A DNA stretch of 64,000 bases. Origin: Sporosarcina sp. FSL W7-1349. Lineage in GTDB: Bacteria; Bacillota; Bacilli; Bacillales_A; Planococcaceae. A program made the position numbers and the translations under genes. The stretch spans positions 1 to 64,000 of the forward strand of contig NZ_JBBOOK010000001.1 in assembly GCF_038003045.1 (NCBI RefSeq), in the 5' to 3' direction. The notes beneath the pieces were generated by a model. The model saw nothing but the letters and a program-made list of their open reading frames with translations, was not told where the DNA came from and made no database searches. Below, piece by piece: positions 1-8,761 of the stretch (within the stretch, counting starts at the first letter, position 1; every line of letters starts with the position of its first letter).

Positions 1-10
1 ACCATAGAAA

Positions 11-58
11 AACTGCACCTCCAATTGTTAGATTGTGTCCAACAATTGGGGTGCAGTT
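11..58. repeat. Long imperfect inverted repeat (IS-end-like or terminator-like)
   Basis: Arms at 11-29 and 41-58 pair almost perfectly (one extra base in the left arm) around an 11-nt loop. Both arms carry the CTGCACC/GGTGCAG outer motif followed by CCAATTGTT/AACAATTGG. A T-run follows only about 13 nt later, so this is not a classical terminator. The outer motif resembles terminal repeats of some Bacillales IS3-type elements, which would make it a tiny internally deleted remnant; that is recollection, not a search result. Confidence 0.4.
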
Positions 59-233
59 CAAATTTCGAGCGTTTTTTTGGTGGAACATTTTGCTATCCTT
101 CTTGAACTAAAACACCTGTTAGTTTAATAAATACATTCTGATTTATTACACATTATGATTGATCAGTAATGTTTTAAGATTTACTTTGTTGTGCTAATAT
201 TTTCACACATAAACATATTAGGAGGCGACCTTT

Positions 234-698
234 ATGAATTCGCATGAAAATAAAGTAAAGGAATTTTTAAGCTATAATAATGTAAAAGCTGAACACTTCG
301 TATTTAGTCAATCTTGCCACTCCGTAAAAGAAGCCGCGGAAGCAGTTAATGGCTCGGAAGACGATTTTGTAAAAAATATTTGCATGATTGACTCAAATAA
401 TGAATTAATAGTGGCTATTGTAAAAGGAAACAATAGAGCTAGTACAACTCGTGTTGCAAAATCTTTAAATATAGAAAAGCCTAGACTTGCTAATGAAAAT
501 GAAATTATTGAACGTACAGGTTTCCCACCAGGTGGAGTTCCTTCTTTTGGTTTTCAAGCAAAATTTTTAGTTGATCCGAAAGTGACAAATATGGATTACA
601 TATATACTGGTGGTGGTTCCGAAAACTCATTAGTTAAAATAAATGTTCAAGACTTATTAAAGATCAATCAAGGTACTATTATTAAAGTGAGTAAATAG
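234..698 (+). CDS. YbaK/EbsC-family aminoacyl-tRNA deacylase
   Basis: 154 aa, the usual length of single-domain YbaK/ProX proteins, which hydrolyse mischarged aminoacyl-tRNA (Cys-tRNA-Pro or Ala-tRNA-Pro) in trans in the cytoplasm. The family signature is seen around residues 96-107 (TGFPPGGVPSFGF-type loop) and in the GGG-S-E segment near 126-130, with the conserved Lys of VKNI near residue 47. An AGGAGG site ends about 7 nt before the ATG. It is monocistronic, closed by the hairpin at 708-735. The exact tRNA substrate cannot be told from sequence. Confidence 0.9.
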   Translation: MNSHENKVKEFLSYNNVKAEHFVFSQSCHSVKEAAEAVNGSEDDFVKNICMIDSNNELIVAIVKGNNRASTTRVAKSLNIEKPRLANENEIIERTGFPPGGVPSFGFQAKFLVDPKVTNMDYIYTGGGSENSLVKINVQDLLKINQGTIIKVSK

Positions 699-707
699 CA
701 GCTCTTG

Positions 708-735
708 ACAACCGTATAAAATGACGGTTGTTTTT
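708..735 (+). terminator. Rho-independent terminator of the YbaK-like gene
   Basis: Eight-bp stem ACAACCGT/ACGGTTGT (708-715 with 724-731) followed by a T-run, 10 nt after the stop codon. Confidence 0.8.
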
Positions 736-788
736 GCATTTTAAACTGCACAATATGTGTCAAATGCGACATAAAAAATCCCATTTTA

Positions 789-824
789 TTCTTCAACTAA
801 CCTGCTCCGTTGAACAAGAAAAAG
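789..824. repeat. Dispersed intergenic repeat, copy 1 (CTTCAACTAACCTGCT type)
   Basis: Contains CTTCAACTAACCTGCT followed by a partial inverted complement (GTTGAACAAG). Related copies lie at 1350-1388 and 1638-1668. All three are in the AT-rich intergenic stretch around the two small minus-strand genes; no ORF overlaps them. Confidence 0.5.
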
Positions 825-876
825 AGCCATCTAAGCAGCTCCAATCTTCATGTAAAGTCCCGTTGGAGAAAGTCAA

Positions 877-1293
877 TTAACGATTTAATTGATTTACTAA
901 ATCTTGTAATTTACTGTCTGTTTCAATATTTAGATCTTTTTCATACACATAAAACAACAACACATTATTAGTTTCATACACATTAAATGAAACCGTATTG
1001 ACACTTGCTGTTTTTTCACGCCAATCTTCCCAACCCTTTTCTCGTTCGTCTTTTATATTATAGATATAAACTAATAGCATCTTTCCATCTAATTCATAAG
1101 AAAAAGGTCTAACCCCGTTAAGTTTCATTCCAAAAAAATTGCTGTCCTTACTAATTTTGCTTTTGTTTAGTGACAATTGCTGTTCTTCGAATGAAGATAG
1201 CACTTCTTCTAGTGTAATTGCATTGGAATCACTTGCTTGGCAAGCCGTTAATAAGAAGAACAATGATATAAAAGTGAAAGCTAATTTCTTCAA
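877..1293 (-). CDS. Small predicted lipoprotein, function unknown
   Basis: 138 aa starting at a TTG codon preceded by AAGGAGG with 7-nt spacing. Residues 1-18 form a lipoprotein signal peptide with the lipobox LTAC (Cys about residue 18), so the mature protein should be lipid-anchored on the outer face of the membrane. The remainder is soluble and charged with no motif I recognise. It sits alone between copies of a short dispersed repeat. No operon partner or function can be assigned. Confidence 0.7.
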   Translation of the reverse strand: MKKLAFTFISLFFLLTACQASDSNAITLEEVLSSFEEQQLSLNKSKISKDSNFFGMKLNGVRPFSYELDGKMLLVYIYNIKDEREKGWEDWREKTASVNTVSFNVYETNNVLLFYVYEKDLNIETDSKLQDLVNQLNR

Positions 1294-1349
1294 TTAATCG
1301 CCTCCTTAAAATGTTAGACGTGAAGATAATTTATATGTTTCAAATCATT

Positions 1350-1388
1350 TACTTCTTAAACTAACCTGCTGCGATAGTTGAATAAGAG
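1350..1388. repeat. Dispersed intergenic repeat, copy 2
   Basis: CTTCTTAAACTAACCTGCTG followed by CGATAGTTGAATAAG; the arms AACTA/TAGTT are complementary. Diverged from the copy at 789-824. Confidence 0.45.
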
Positions 1389-1571
1389 TTAATTCGAACA
1401 AGCCCTAATTAAAAATAGAAATACTATAATCATAATCACTGAGACAATATTTATTAAGCAACTACCACTTGGTGCACCAGTGGTTGCTTGTGCCCACGTA
1501 TTATTTAAAGTGCCACCTGGATTCTTTCGTTGTTCTTTTGCTTTTAATCTTTCTCTTTCTTTTTCAGACAT
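1389..1571 (-). CDS. Small single-pass membrane protein, unknown
   Basis: 60 aa from the ATG at 1571, which has AAAGGG about 11 nt upstream; an in-frame GTG at 1583 overlaps that site and is less likely. The N-terminus is very charged (SEKERERLKAKEQRKNPGG), followed by a hydrophobic helix near residues 40-56 and a short RACSN tail. The layout, a charged head with a KNPGG-like motif followed by one membrane helix, recalls small DUF6366-type Bacillaceae proteins, but I cannot confirm that. Function unknown. Confidence 0.55.
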   Translation of the reverse strand: MSEKERERLKAKEQRKNPGGTLNNTWAQATTGAPSGSCLINIVSVIMIIVFLFLIRACSN

Positions 1572-1637
1572 AAACCAACACACCCTTTACACTTTATTTA
1601 CATTTACTACCACCTCATGAGTATCTAGCTACATTCT

Positions 1638-1668
1638 TTTTTCAACTAACCTGTTTCTTAGTGAAAAA
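1638..1668. repeat. Dispersed intergenic repeat, copy 3
   Basis: TTTTTCAACTAACCTGTTTC followed by TTAGTGAAAAAG; shares the CAACTAACCTG core with copies 1 and 2. Confidence 0.4.
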
Positions 1669-1998
1669 GACTTCTAAATGACTTGGCCATGACAGTTCGG
1701 CTACCATGCCATTTAATTGAATAAATTACAAATTATTTCAGCTCTCGAAAATCTTCAAGTATAACGTGAACTACCTCTTCTCCACTATGATTATCGAATA
1801 AAATATCATAACTCTAAACTAATTTCGATTTCTCTTTGAATAATCTATTCCTTAATCTGTTTATATGTTGACTATACTGCTTGATTCGTCAAGAGTATAT
1901 AGTTCGATGATTTTACATATAAAAGCAATTTCAGTGTCAAATTAGCTATACGCCATAATGCGATTAGTCTATAATATTGCTGTACATATAATCTAGGG
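1669..1998. other. AT-rich intergenic stretch, no gene seen
   Basis: No ORF with a ribosome site on either strand. A possible -10 TATAAT lies at 1971-1976, about 32 nt before the chemoreceptor start, without a convincing -35. No other structure noted. Confidence 0.4.
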
Positions 1999-2007
1999 GT
2001 GACAATA

Positions 2008-3762
2008 TTGAGATTTACAGTCGGACGGAAGTTATGGGCCGGGTTTCTCTCGGTCCTTTTGCTGCTTATCCTTGTCGGAGTGACAAGTTATGCGTCGATG
2101 TCTTCGATGAATAAAGAGTACCGCTTTTTAATCGATGACCGCATTCAGAAAGTGTTATTGTTGGAAAACCTATCATCCATACAAGGGAAAATCGTGAGCA
2201 ATGTTCGCGGCTATCTACTTTACAAGGATCAGCTCTATCTCCGGGATCTGGACCCAATGAGAGAGGAATTCATTCAATCGTGGAATGAATTAGATGAAAG
2301 CATCCGGACAGAAAGTGCTAGAGAGGCACTTGCAAATGTGAAAAAAGCAAGTGAGCAGTATAATAATAGTATCAATACCATGATACAGGAGTTGGATGGA
2401 GGCAATGACGCGGGGGCACGATCCATTGCGACTCAAGCGACCTCCTACCAAAATGTGTTGGATGCCAACATTACTATACTCATAGAGCATCAACTGGAAC
2501 AGAAAGAAATCGCTGAAGATAACATTAATCAACAATTACAGAATATTAAAATTCTGATTTTTACGGTTATTGTTTTATCTATCCTGTTAAGCATTGCGGT
2601 CGCCTTCATCATCGCCCGTAGCATTGCACATCCGGTTGGAAAGATGACAAACGCGCTTGCTGAAATCGCTAAAGGGAATTTGGCAATCGAACCGATCCGC
2701 ATTCGGAACAAGGACGAAATCGGAGAAATGGCGACTGCATTCAATGAAATGACGGATGACCTGCGCGGTATTATTTCACGGGCACGGGACACATCCGTCC
2801 AATTAGCTGTCCACGCGGAGGAATTGTCCGCCAGTTCGGAGGAGAGCCTAGCCGCCTCCGAACTAGTGGCGGAAATTTCGGAACGCAATTTAATTAGCAG
2901 TGACGAGCAAGTGAAACTCATTAATGAGGCTTCAGCTGCCATGGAAGAGATGATCGCTGGGATCGACCGGATTACCGAAGATAATGAGTTGATGCTCCGT
3001 TCTTCGGAAAGAGTGGCGCAATTGGTGATGGAAGGTTCCACGTTCATGGAAGATGTCAACAATCAGATGAATGTCATCAATACGACTATCGGTGAGTCGA
3101 CAGAAATGATGAACGAGATGGCAAGCCAATCGGAAACCATCCGCAATGTGACAGGGCTGATTACGGCGATAGCTGAACAGACCAACTTATTGGCGTTGAA
3201 TGCCGCAATTGAGGCGGCTCGGGCCGGTGAACATGGAAAAGGATTTGCAGTCGTCGCGGAGGAAGTCCGGCACCTCGCAGAACAATCGAAACAATCGGCA
3301 GCGGAGATCGGCCAGATGGTCGATACGATGATTCAAAACGTCAACCGTGCCGTAACAAGCACGCAAGAAGGCAACCAACGCGTCGAGGAAGGATTGGTTA
3401 TCACAGAACGGACCGCGGAAGTGTTTGAACAGATTAAACAGGCGGAAGTGGATGTCAATGAGAAAGTGGCAACTGTGGCAGCGGCCATTGAACAAATTCG
3501 AGCGATGACGGACGAAGTGTCGAGCGGCGCGTCCCAAACACAAGTACTGGCGATACAGGCATCCGAAGAAGCGCAATCGACCAGCGCCGCGACTGAGCAA
3601 CAATTGGCGGCAAATGAAGAGATTTCTTCCAGCGCGCAAATATTGGCGGAACTGGCGGAAAAACTGCAACGAGATATGGAAGGATTCGTCGTTTCAAAGA
3701 CTAATGAAGAAGAAAGCTTCGGGAAGGAAAAGGAACCTGTGGAGGAGCAACAGGATATTTGA
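2008..3762 (+). CDS. Methyl-accepting chemotaxis protein
   Basis: About 584 aa from a TTG codon placed 6 nt after GGGGTG; an in-frame GTG at 1999 overlaps the ribosome site and is less likely. Order: N-terminal membrane helix (about 9-30), four-helix-bundle-type sensor region (about 31-180), second membrane helix (about 182-205), HAMP linker, then the methylation helices and the conserved signalling hairpin near residues 385-420 ([20 protein letters not shown]). It sits in the membrane and would pass ligand state to CheW/CheA. The ligand is unknown. There are no chemotaxis genes beside it, so it is an orphan receptor of a motile cell. Confidence 0.95.
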   Translation: MRFTVGRKLWAGFLSVLLLLILVGVTSYASMSSMNKEYRFLIDDRIQKVLLLENLSSIQGKIVSNVRGYLLYKDQLYLRDLDPMREEFIQSWNELDESIRTESAREALANVKKASEQYNNSINTMIQELDGGNDAGARSIATQATSYQNVLDANITILIEHQLEQKEIAEDNINQQLQNIKILIFTVIVLSILLSIAVAFIIARSIAHPVGKMTNALAEIAKGNLAIEPIRIRNKDEIGEMATAFNEMTDDLRGIISRARDTSVQLAVHAEELSASSEESLAASELVAEISERNLISSDEQVKLINEASAAMEEMIAGIDRITEDNELMLRSSERVAQLVMEGSTFMEDVNNQMNVINTTIGESTEMMNEMASQSETIRNVTGLITAIAEQTNLLALNAAIEAARAGEHGKGFAVVAEEVRHLAEQSKQSAAEIGQMVDTMIQNVNRAVTSTQEGNQRVEEGLVITERTAEVFEQIKQAEVDVNEKVATVAAAIEQIRAMTDEVSSGASQTQVLAIQASEEAQSTSAATEQQLAANEEISSSAQILAELAEKLQRDMEGFVVSKTNEEESFGKEKEPVEEQQDI

Positions 3763-3771
3763 GCGGACTTG

Positions 3772-3802
3772 GGTTGATTGCGCGCAGCAATCAGCCTTTT
3801 TC
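3772..3802 (+). terminator. Terminator of the chemoreceptor gene
   Basis: Ten-bp stem (one G-U pair), 3772-3781 with 3787-3796, followed by a T-run. Confidence 0.75.
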
Positions 3803-3874
3803 TATTGGAAGGGAACGATTGCGGGGAAGCAGACATACGTTAGATAGGATGAAATGAAGAAGGAGTGGGACAGG

Positions 3875-4264
3875 GTGCAATCTGAATTTCTATATGATCC
3901 GTATTATGGGATGTCGTATCCGGATGGGATGGACTATCAGCAATGGAATCCGATGGTCGAGCAGCAAAGGGAAGGGGAAGGCCATACGCATGGCCATGGC
4001 GGGGCAACCACTTGCCAAGACGGCCATGTCCATTTGCACCCCGGCGTCACAAGCACACCGATTGAGACGGAACAAGGCCATGTCCATTGGATGGCTGGCA
4101 ACACGACATTCGACGATGGACATATCCACCAATACGAGACGTATACGAGTATCCCGATTCCGTTGCCCGGGGGCTATCATACCCATTACGTGGAAATCCG
4201 AACGACCGAAGATGACGGGCATGTGCATATTATTAGAGGGTTTACCGAACCCTCTCAAAGCTGA
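3875..4264 (+). CDS. ymaF: YmaF-family histidine-rich protein
   Basis: 129 aa from a GTG codon with AAGGAG 9 nt upstream; the ATG at 3854 has a poor ribosome site. Histidine clusters recur: HTHGHGG, DGHVHLHP, GHVHW, DGHIHQ, YHTHY and DGHVHI, the pattern of YmaF family proteins in spore-forming Bacillales. The first 30 residues are rich in Tyr, Met and Pro. The regular H-x-H spacing suggests metal binding, but the family has no established function. It is followed directly by a bidirectional terminator shared with sspH. Confidence 0.8.
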   Translation: MQSEFLYDPYYGMSYPDGMDYQQWNPMVEQQREGEGHTHGHGGATTCQDGHVHLHPGVTSTPIETEQGHVHWMAGNTTFDDGHIHQYETYTSIPIPLPGGYHTHYVEIRTTEDDGHVHIIRGFTEPSQS

Positions 4265-4272
4265 TAATTGAA

Positions 4273-4294
4273 AAGCCCCGTTTGCACGGGGCTT
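4273..4294. terminator. Bidirectional terminator between ymaF-like and sspH-like genes
   Basis: Perfect 8-bp stem AAGCCCCG/CGGGGCTT with a 6-nt loop. The minus-strand read-out has a TTTT tail; the plus-strand tail is weaker. Confidence 0.75.
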
Positions 4295-4298
4295 CCAA

Positions 4299-4478
4299 TT
4301 AACCTTCAATAAGCTCGGCAATCGCCACTTCCGAACGTTCCTCCAACGACCTTCGCAGATGCACGGTTGCCGTTCTCCCGTCCTCATGGATTTTGTCGAT
4401 CCATACCGAAACACCATTATAGCTAACCTCGATATCGCCGGGAGATGCGATAATCTGTTTCGCACGTTTCACTTCCAA
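4299..4478 (-). CDS. sspH: Small acid-soluble spore protein, H type
   Basis: 59 aa read from a TTG codon at 4478 with GGAGGG 7 nt upstream; a longer frame extends further upstream but has no ribosome site. The protein matches the SspH pattern: VKRAKQII near the N-terminus, then YNGV-VWI around residues 20-27 and a mixed-charge C-terminal half ending AELIEG. H-type SASPs are minor proteins made in the forespore. No confident SigG promoter was found upstream. Its presence supports a spore-forming host. Confidence 0.85.
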   Translation of the reverse strand: MEVKRAKQIIASPGDIEVSYNGVSVWIDKIHEDGRTATVHLRRSLEERSEVAIAELIEG

Positions 4479-4661
4479 TTGCAATCCCTCCAAGATAATG
4501 TTCACTGTAAAACTCATATGAAAGACATTTATAGCGGATCTGTAAAAGTTCTGTGTATTCGCTTGACCTTCTCGAATCCTGCCGAACCGCTCATACCTAC
4601 TATGACCCGGTGCTTGTATTTTATTCGACCCAACGGAATGGAAAAAGAAAGGAGTGTTGAA

Positions 4662-6158
4662 ATGCAACGGCTCTATCGCGTCCGTCCGGGCGATACGGTG
4701 AACCGCATTGCCGCAAGATGGGGAATTTCCGCTGCCTCTCTTATTGCCGCCAATCGCTTGTCACCCCCTTATACGATATTTATCGGCCAGCAGCTGCTTA
4801 TTCCGCTGGACGGGAACGGGACGATTGCTTATACATCCAAGCGCAACGATGCTTATGATATATGGCTTTTTCATCTGTCAAGCAGGGAACAGGAGCGGCT
4901 GACGACCGGACTGGGCGATTCGTTCTCGCATCCGACCTGGTCTTTGGATGGCAACAAGATCGCTTTTGTTGGAAAGGGCCGGATCATCTATGTCATCTAT
5001 CTCGACACCCGTTCGATCGCGGCCATTGACCGGTTGGAGGCAGAAGGAAACGACTTTCTGGACTGGTCCCCGGACAGCCGCCGTCTCGCCTATGCGAAAC
5101 GCGGCACTATCATCCTATATGACGTGATTGCACACGAAGCGAACCAAATCCGCCAGCCGGGTGCAACCGATGTCAATTGGTTTCCGAGTGGCAGCGAATT
5201 GTTGTTCCAGGCACTAGATCCAAATGGGAGCAGCCAGCTTTTCCGCGTCCGGACAAATGGCAGAGGCAAACAGCAGCTGACGCAAAATTCGGAAGGGCTT
5301 TTACAGAACGTGCGCTTATCCCCGGATGGTGCGTTTGCCTTGTATACGACGCCGGGCGCCAGCATCTCGATCATCCATACTGTCGATATCGCAACTCGGC
5401 AAGTGTATGAAGTGAAAGGAGGGCCGCTCGCCAAAAATTACTATCCGACCTGGTCTACTGACTCAAAGAGAATCGCCTTTAGCGCGACTGTATTCAGCGA
5501 CAATCAGTACTTTTCTCAAATCCGGACAGCCGGTCGCCGGGGAGAAGGAGAACGAGTATGGGCCACATCGAATTGCTTTTCGACGCCGGTCACTTGGTCA
5601 CCGGACGGAAGGGAAATCGCCTATCTCTCCGGCTGCACGGCGGTGGAATTTGCCTCAGAAATATGGTCTTTCCCATTGGATCATCCTGTCCCGAGACGCT
5701 TGCTGACAGGGGACGTCCAGTCACTGGCTTGGTCGCCGACAGTCTCAAATACAGCGTCGAAGAAAACGTATTCAAACGAAATGTATAAAGTTCGATTCGA
5801 CTATCCAGCCGATTGGAATGAAGTGCGAAAAGAGAAGTACCAAGGACCAAACGGCTTTTTTCAGGTTTCGGCCGTTGCGGGCACATCCATCGAGGAAGTC
5901 TGCCACAATGAAGCGTTTCATGGCCTGCTGCCATATGGGACAACGCCGCAAATAAAGCAAACTCAAATTCAGGGGGAACCGGCTTGTTTTGTCATCCCGT
6001 CCCAAGACCAGCCTGAGATAATGGAACATCAAGCCGCCCTCATCATCCGTTATCCGCGTCCCGTGGAAATCGGCGGCCAGTCCTATCCATTTTTCATTCT
6101 CTGGGCGGATCGGGAGCATATCGATGAATTTGCCGAAACCCTGCACTTCCTCACCTAG
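4662..6158 (+). CDS. LysM-domain protein with TolB/WD40-like beta-propeller
   Basis: 498 aa from the ATG at 4662 with AAAGGAG upstream; the frame is open further upstream but that part overlaps sspH. Residues 2-46 are a LysM domain (LYRVRPGDTVNRIAARWGIS, ending QQLLIPLD). Residues about 50-370 carry TolB-like blades, seen as repeats of the W-S-x-D-(S/G)-x-x-(I/L)-A-(F/Y) type (TWSLDGNKIAF, DWSPDSRRLAY, TWSTDSKRIAF, TWSPDGREIAY). The last 120 residues are a separate domain (YKVRFDYPADW start). No signal peptide is visible. LysM suggests peptidoglycan or spore-wall binding. The last 4 nt overlap the end of the opposing DUF421 gene. Confidence 0.75.
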   Translation: MQRLYRVRPGDTVNRIAARWGISAASLIAANRLSPPYTIFIGQQLLIPLDGNGTIAYTSKRNDAYDIWLFHLSSREQERLTTGLGDSFSHPTWSLDGNKIAFVGKGRIIYVIYLDTRSIAAIDRLEAEGNDFLDWSPDSRRLAYAKRGTIILYDVIAHEANQIRQPGATDVNWFPSGSELLFQALDPNGSSQLFRVRTNGRGKQQLTQNSEGLLQNVRLSPDGAFALYTTPGASISIIHTVDIATRQVYEVKGGPLAKNYYPTWSTDSKRIAFSATVFSDNQYFSQIRTAGRRGEGERVWATSNCFSTPVTWSPDGREIAYLSGCTAVEFASEIWSFPLDHPVPRRLLTGDVQSLAWSPTVSNTASKKTYSNEMYKVRFDYPADWNEVRKEKYQGPNGFFQVSAVAGTSIEEVCHNEAFHGLLPYGTTPQIKQTQIQGEPACFVIPSQDQPEIMEHQAALIIRYPRPVEIGGQSYPFFILWADREHIDEFAETLHFLT

Positions 6159-6886
6159 CGGTATAAATAGATTTTCAGGTTCTCTTCTTGATCGATTGTG
6201 GCAAGTAGGATCTCCGATGCGGTTACATGATGGAGTGAGAATTTATCCATCAGCCATTCCGTATCCTTCCCTGCCTGCCGCAACCCTTTCAAATCGACCT
6301 TACCTTCCCGAATGACAACAATATGGTGGGAAAACGGCTTTTTCACCAGCTGTACATCTTCTGGCGTCAGCGGCTGTCGTTGGGGAGAGAGGAAGAAAGA
6401 AATCGTGCCATCCGGTTCCCAAAGCGCCAAAGCGATGTCATCGATTTCCTGGATTTTCTCTTTCCGTGCCTCAGACAATAAGTGATCAATCGTAATCCGG
6501 GACTTCCGTAAATTGGCATATCGAATTTCCCCGTATTGGACGAGTGGATAGGGGGTTGGTTCAGACCATTTCCGAAAGGCTTTCCACTTTAATGTTAGTT
6601 GCACAAATAAAATATATAAAACCATCAAGACAGTTGTAGTGATCAAAGATCCTTTCATTCCCAAGCCCTCATCGGAAAGTGGGTGGGCCAGAACATTCCC
6701 CAATATCAAGGCGATTGTAAAGTCGACAAGCCGCAACTGGGAAATGGACCGTTCTCCCATCAATTTGGTTACAATCAATAAAAAGAAAAAAGCGATCACT
6801 GCACGCAATATCCATTGCAAGCTGGTCAATGTCTCTTGGGCGTGAAAAAAATCCATCGTCTCCTCATCCTCGTTCTCCGTATTCAT
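6155..6886 (-). CDS. DUF421 (YetF-family) membrane protein
   Basis: 243 aa from 6886, or 233 aa from a second ATG at 6856, which follows GAGGATGAGGAG; both starts are possible. Three membrane helices lie in the first 110 residues (LLIVTKLMGERSISQL-type first loop, typical of the family), followed by a soluble domain with the conserved RKSRITIDHLLSEAR and DIALALWEPDG-type segments. YetF-family proteins are widespread membrane proteins in spore formers; the biochemical role is not settled. A paralogue lies at 20456-21157. Confidence 0.88.
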   Translation of the reverse strand: MNTENEDEETMDFFHAQETLTSLQWILRAVIAFFFLLIVTKLMGERSISQLRLVDFTIALILGNVLAHPLSDEGLGMKGSLITTTVLMVLYILFVQLTLKWKAFRKWSEPTPYPLVQYGEIRYANLRKSRITIDHLLSEARKEKIQEIDDIALALWEPDGTISFFLSPQRQPLTPEDVQLVKKPFSHHIVVIREGKVDLKGLRQAGKDTEWLMDKFSLHHVTASEILLATIDQEENLKIYLYR

Positions 6887-7010
6887 CGATCAGTATTTCC
6901 AAGACCGCAGGAATTATGTGAAGGGCGATTCGATGGACAACTTTATCCTTTCAAGGTACGATTTTTGAAACAGGCACGGTCGGGTTGCTGAATGGAAAGT
7001 AGGGAGAATG

Positions 7011-7964
7011 ATGATCCGGACAATGGGACTTACGACAAACGAAGAATGGCTATTCGACTTCACGCTCGAGGAACTGAGCACTCTCTCCTTGCAATGGTAT
7101 TGGGTCGACTTGGACCGCCCTTCCTTGGAAGAGGAGTCCTTGTTGCACTCATTTTTCCAATTCCATCCGTTGGCCATTGAGGACTGCTTGCAGCGCCTGC
7201 AGCGGCCGAAGATGGATTATTACGATGGGTATGCTTTCTTTGTCCTGCATTCCCTTTGCCAAGATGACTTGGAAGCGGAAGAATTGAACCTTTTCCTAGG
7301 GGAAGACTTTGTAGTCACCTTTCATTACAATAAACTTCAGGAACTGCCGGAAGTCCGGGATAAAATCGTCCAACAGACGAAACGATGGGATCGGGGAAGT
7401 GTCTTCCTTGCTTATTTGATCATGGACAAGGTCGTCGACTTTTATTTCCCGATTCTCTATCAAATCGAGGACCATTTGAACGATGTCGAGGAGCAACTAT
7501 CGCCTTCGACCGTTGAATTGTCGATGGATTATGTATTTGAAGTCCGAAGTGATCTGCTCCGGCTGCGCCGGACGATCTACCCGATGCGGGAGTTGCTGTA
7601 TCGGGTCTTGAATTCGGATCGGCTAGGCCTAACTCTTCATGAACAGAGGTACTTTCAGGACATTTACGACCATCTCCTCAGGCTCGGGGAAATTATCGAA
7701 TCGAATCGGGAACTGACGGCGGACATCCGGGATAGCCAACTATCCATCAATTCCAATCGTATGAATAGCATTATGATGACGCTGACCATCATTTCCTCCA
7801 TTTTCATCCCGCTAACTTTCATCGCGGGTGTCTATGGCATGAACTTCGATCACATGCCAGAACTTCACTGGCATTATGGCTATTTCATTGTCCTCTTCGT
7901 TATGCTCCTGATTGGGGTATCCATGTTGCTATGGTTCAAATACAAAGGATGGCTCCGGATTTAG
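7011..7964 (+). CDS. corA: CorA-family magnesium/divalent cation transporter
   Basis: 317 aa from the second of two adjacent ATGs (7008 or 7011); AGGGAG lies just upstream and fits 7011 better. Long acidic N-terminal cytoplasmic domain and long helical stalk, then two C-terminal membrane helices with the diagnostic YGMNF motif near residue 277 between them. CorA pentamers bring Mg2+ into the cell down the membrane potential. Monocistronic, ended by the hairpin at 8034-8069. Confidence 0.93.
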   Translation: MIRTMGLTTNEEWLFDFTLEELSTLSLQWYWVDLDRPSLEEESLLHSFFQFHPLAIEDCLQRLQRPKMDYYDGYAFFVLHSLCQDDLEAEELNLFLGEDFVVTFHYNKLQELPEVRDKIVQQTKRWDRGSVFLAYLIMDKVVDFYFPILYQIEDHLNDVEEQLSPSTVELSMDYVFEVRSDLLRLRRTIYPMRELLYRVLNSDRLGLTLHEQRYFQDIYDHLLRLGEIIESNRELTADIRDSQLSINSNRMNSIMMTLTIISSIFIPLTFIAGVYGMNFDHMPELHWHYGYFIVLFVMLLIGVSMLLWFKYKGWLRI

Positions 7965-8033
7965 ACAAGGGCTCGGACCCGGATTCGGCGGGCTCGGATT
8001 TGGTGCCAGGCACGCAAACAATCGTGTTTATTA

Positions 8034-8069
8034 AAACAAACGTGAATATTTAAACATTCACGTTTGTTT
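8034..8069. terminator. Bidirectional terminator, 14-bp stem, between corA and thpR
   Basis: Perfect 14-bp stem AAACAAACGTGAAT/ATTCACGTTTGTTT with an 8-nt loop. It encodes the last codons of the minus-strand thpR gene. It is flanked by GGTGCCAGGCAC (about 8002-8013) and a related GCACCAGGCACC (about 8072-8083). Confidence 0.85.
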
Positions 8070-8619
8070 CTGCACCAGGCACCCGAAATACTTCCACGGC
8101 TTCGTATTTTGGGGAGTTTTGCGGGTGGATGGTGAATAAAGTGAACTCGGTGACAGGGAAGGGAGCCGGGTCGAAGCTTTCTTTTGCCAAAGAGAGTGGA
8201 GGTTGGCCCTCCTTCCTTTTCTTCGCTATGGTGATATGCGGAGTGAACCGGTTATCGAGCGGCTTTCCGAGCAGAGCAGTGATTTTCGTATTGATGGACT
8301 GTTGCAAGGCATCCAGTTCGGGAGGGTGGCTGACGGACAAATAAACGACCCGTGGCCCTTTCGGGGAACCGAAAAAGGAGAGGCCGTCAACCGTCAGTTG
8401 GAAAGCGGAACTGTTTTTGGCAATGTCACTGAGTTGTTGCCGAATGGCTGGCAGTCGTTGGCTATCAACATCCCCGAGAAATAGCAAAGTGATATGCAGA
8501 TCCTCCGGGTGCGGAATGACTTTATATTGGCTAGGCAACTGGTATTTCGACAAGTATTTTTCTACCTGGCCAACAATCGAAGCCGGGGTTTTGATTCCTA
8601 TAAAGTAATGCTCCAACAT
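8050..8619 (-). CDS. thpR: RNA 2',3'-cyclic phosphodiesterase ThpR
   Basis: 189 aa from an ATG with GGAGGAG upstream; upstream in-frame codons lack a ribosome site. It has the two H-x-T motifs of the 2H phosphoesterase superfamily, HIT at residues 42-44 and 128-130. ThpR/LigT proteins open 2',3'-cyclic phosphates and can ligate tRNA halves in vitro. The stop codon lies inside the 14-bp terminator stem, so the last residues (ETNVNV) are encoded by the hairpin. Divergent from the HAD gene at 8762. Confidence 0.92.
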   Translation of the reverse strand: MLEHYFIGIKTPASIVGQVEKYLSKYQLPSQYKVIPHPEDLHITLLFLGDVDSQRLPAIRQQLSDIAKNSSAFQLTVDGLSFFGSPKGPRVVYLSVSHPPELDALQQSINTKITALLGKPLDNRFTPHITIAKKRKEGQPPLSLAKESFDPAPFPVTEFTLFTIHPQNSPKYEAVEVFRVPGAETNVNV

Positions 8620-8761
8620 CGTCTCCTCCAATCTATCGTACTTTTCACAGTGTACCCCGAACGCGAAGCGGTAGTCACGACGAATTGCATGGAAAATGAC
8701 AAACCTCGCCCGACAACGCCAGATAATTATGTATAATGGAGCAAGGAGGAGATGAGGAATT

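Noticed and set aside
2529..3836. Long minus-strand ORFs opposite the chemoreceptor
   Set aside because: Antisense shadows with unbalanced Ser/Arg-rich composition and no ribosome sites.
4359..4661. N-terminal extension of the LysM-propeller ORF
   Set aside because: Overlaps sspH on the other strand; a good ribosome site and LysM start lie at 4662.
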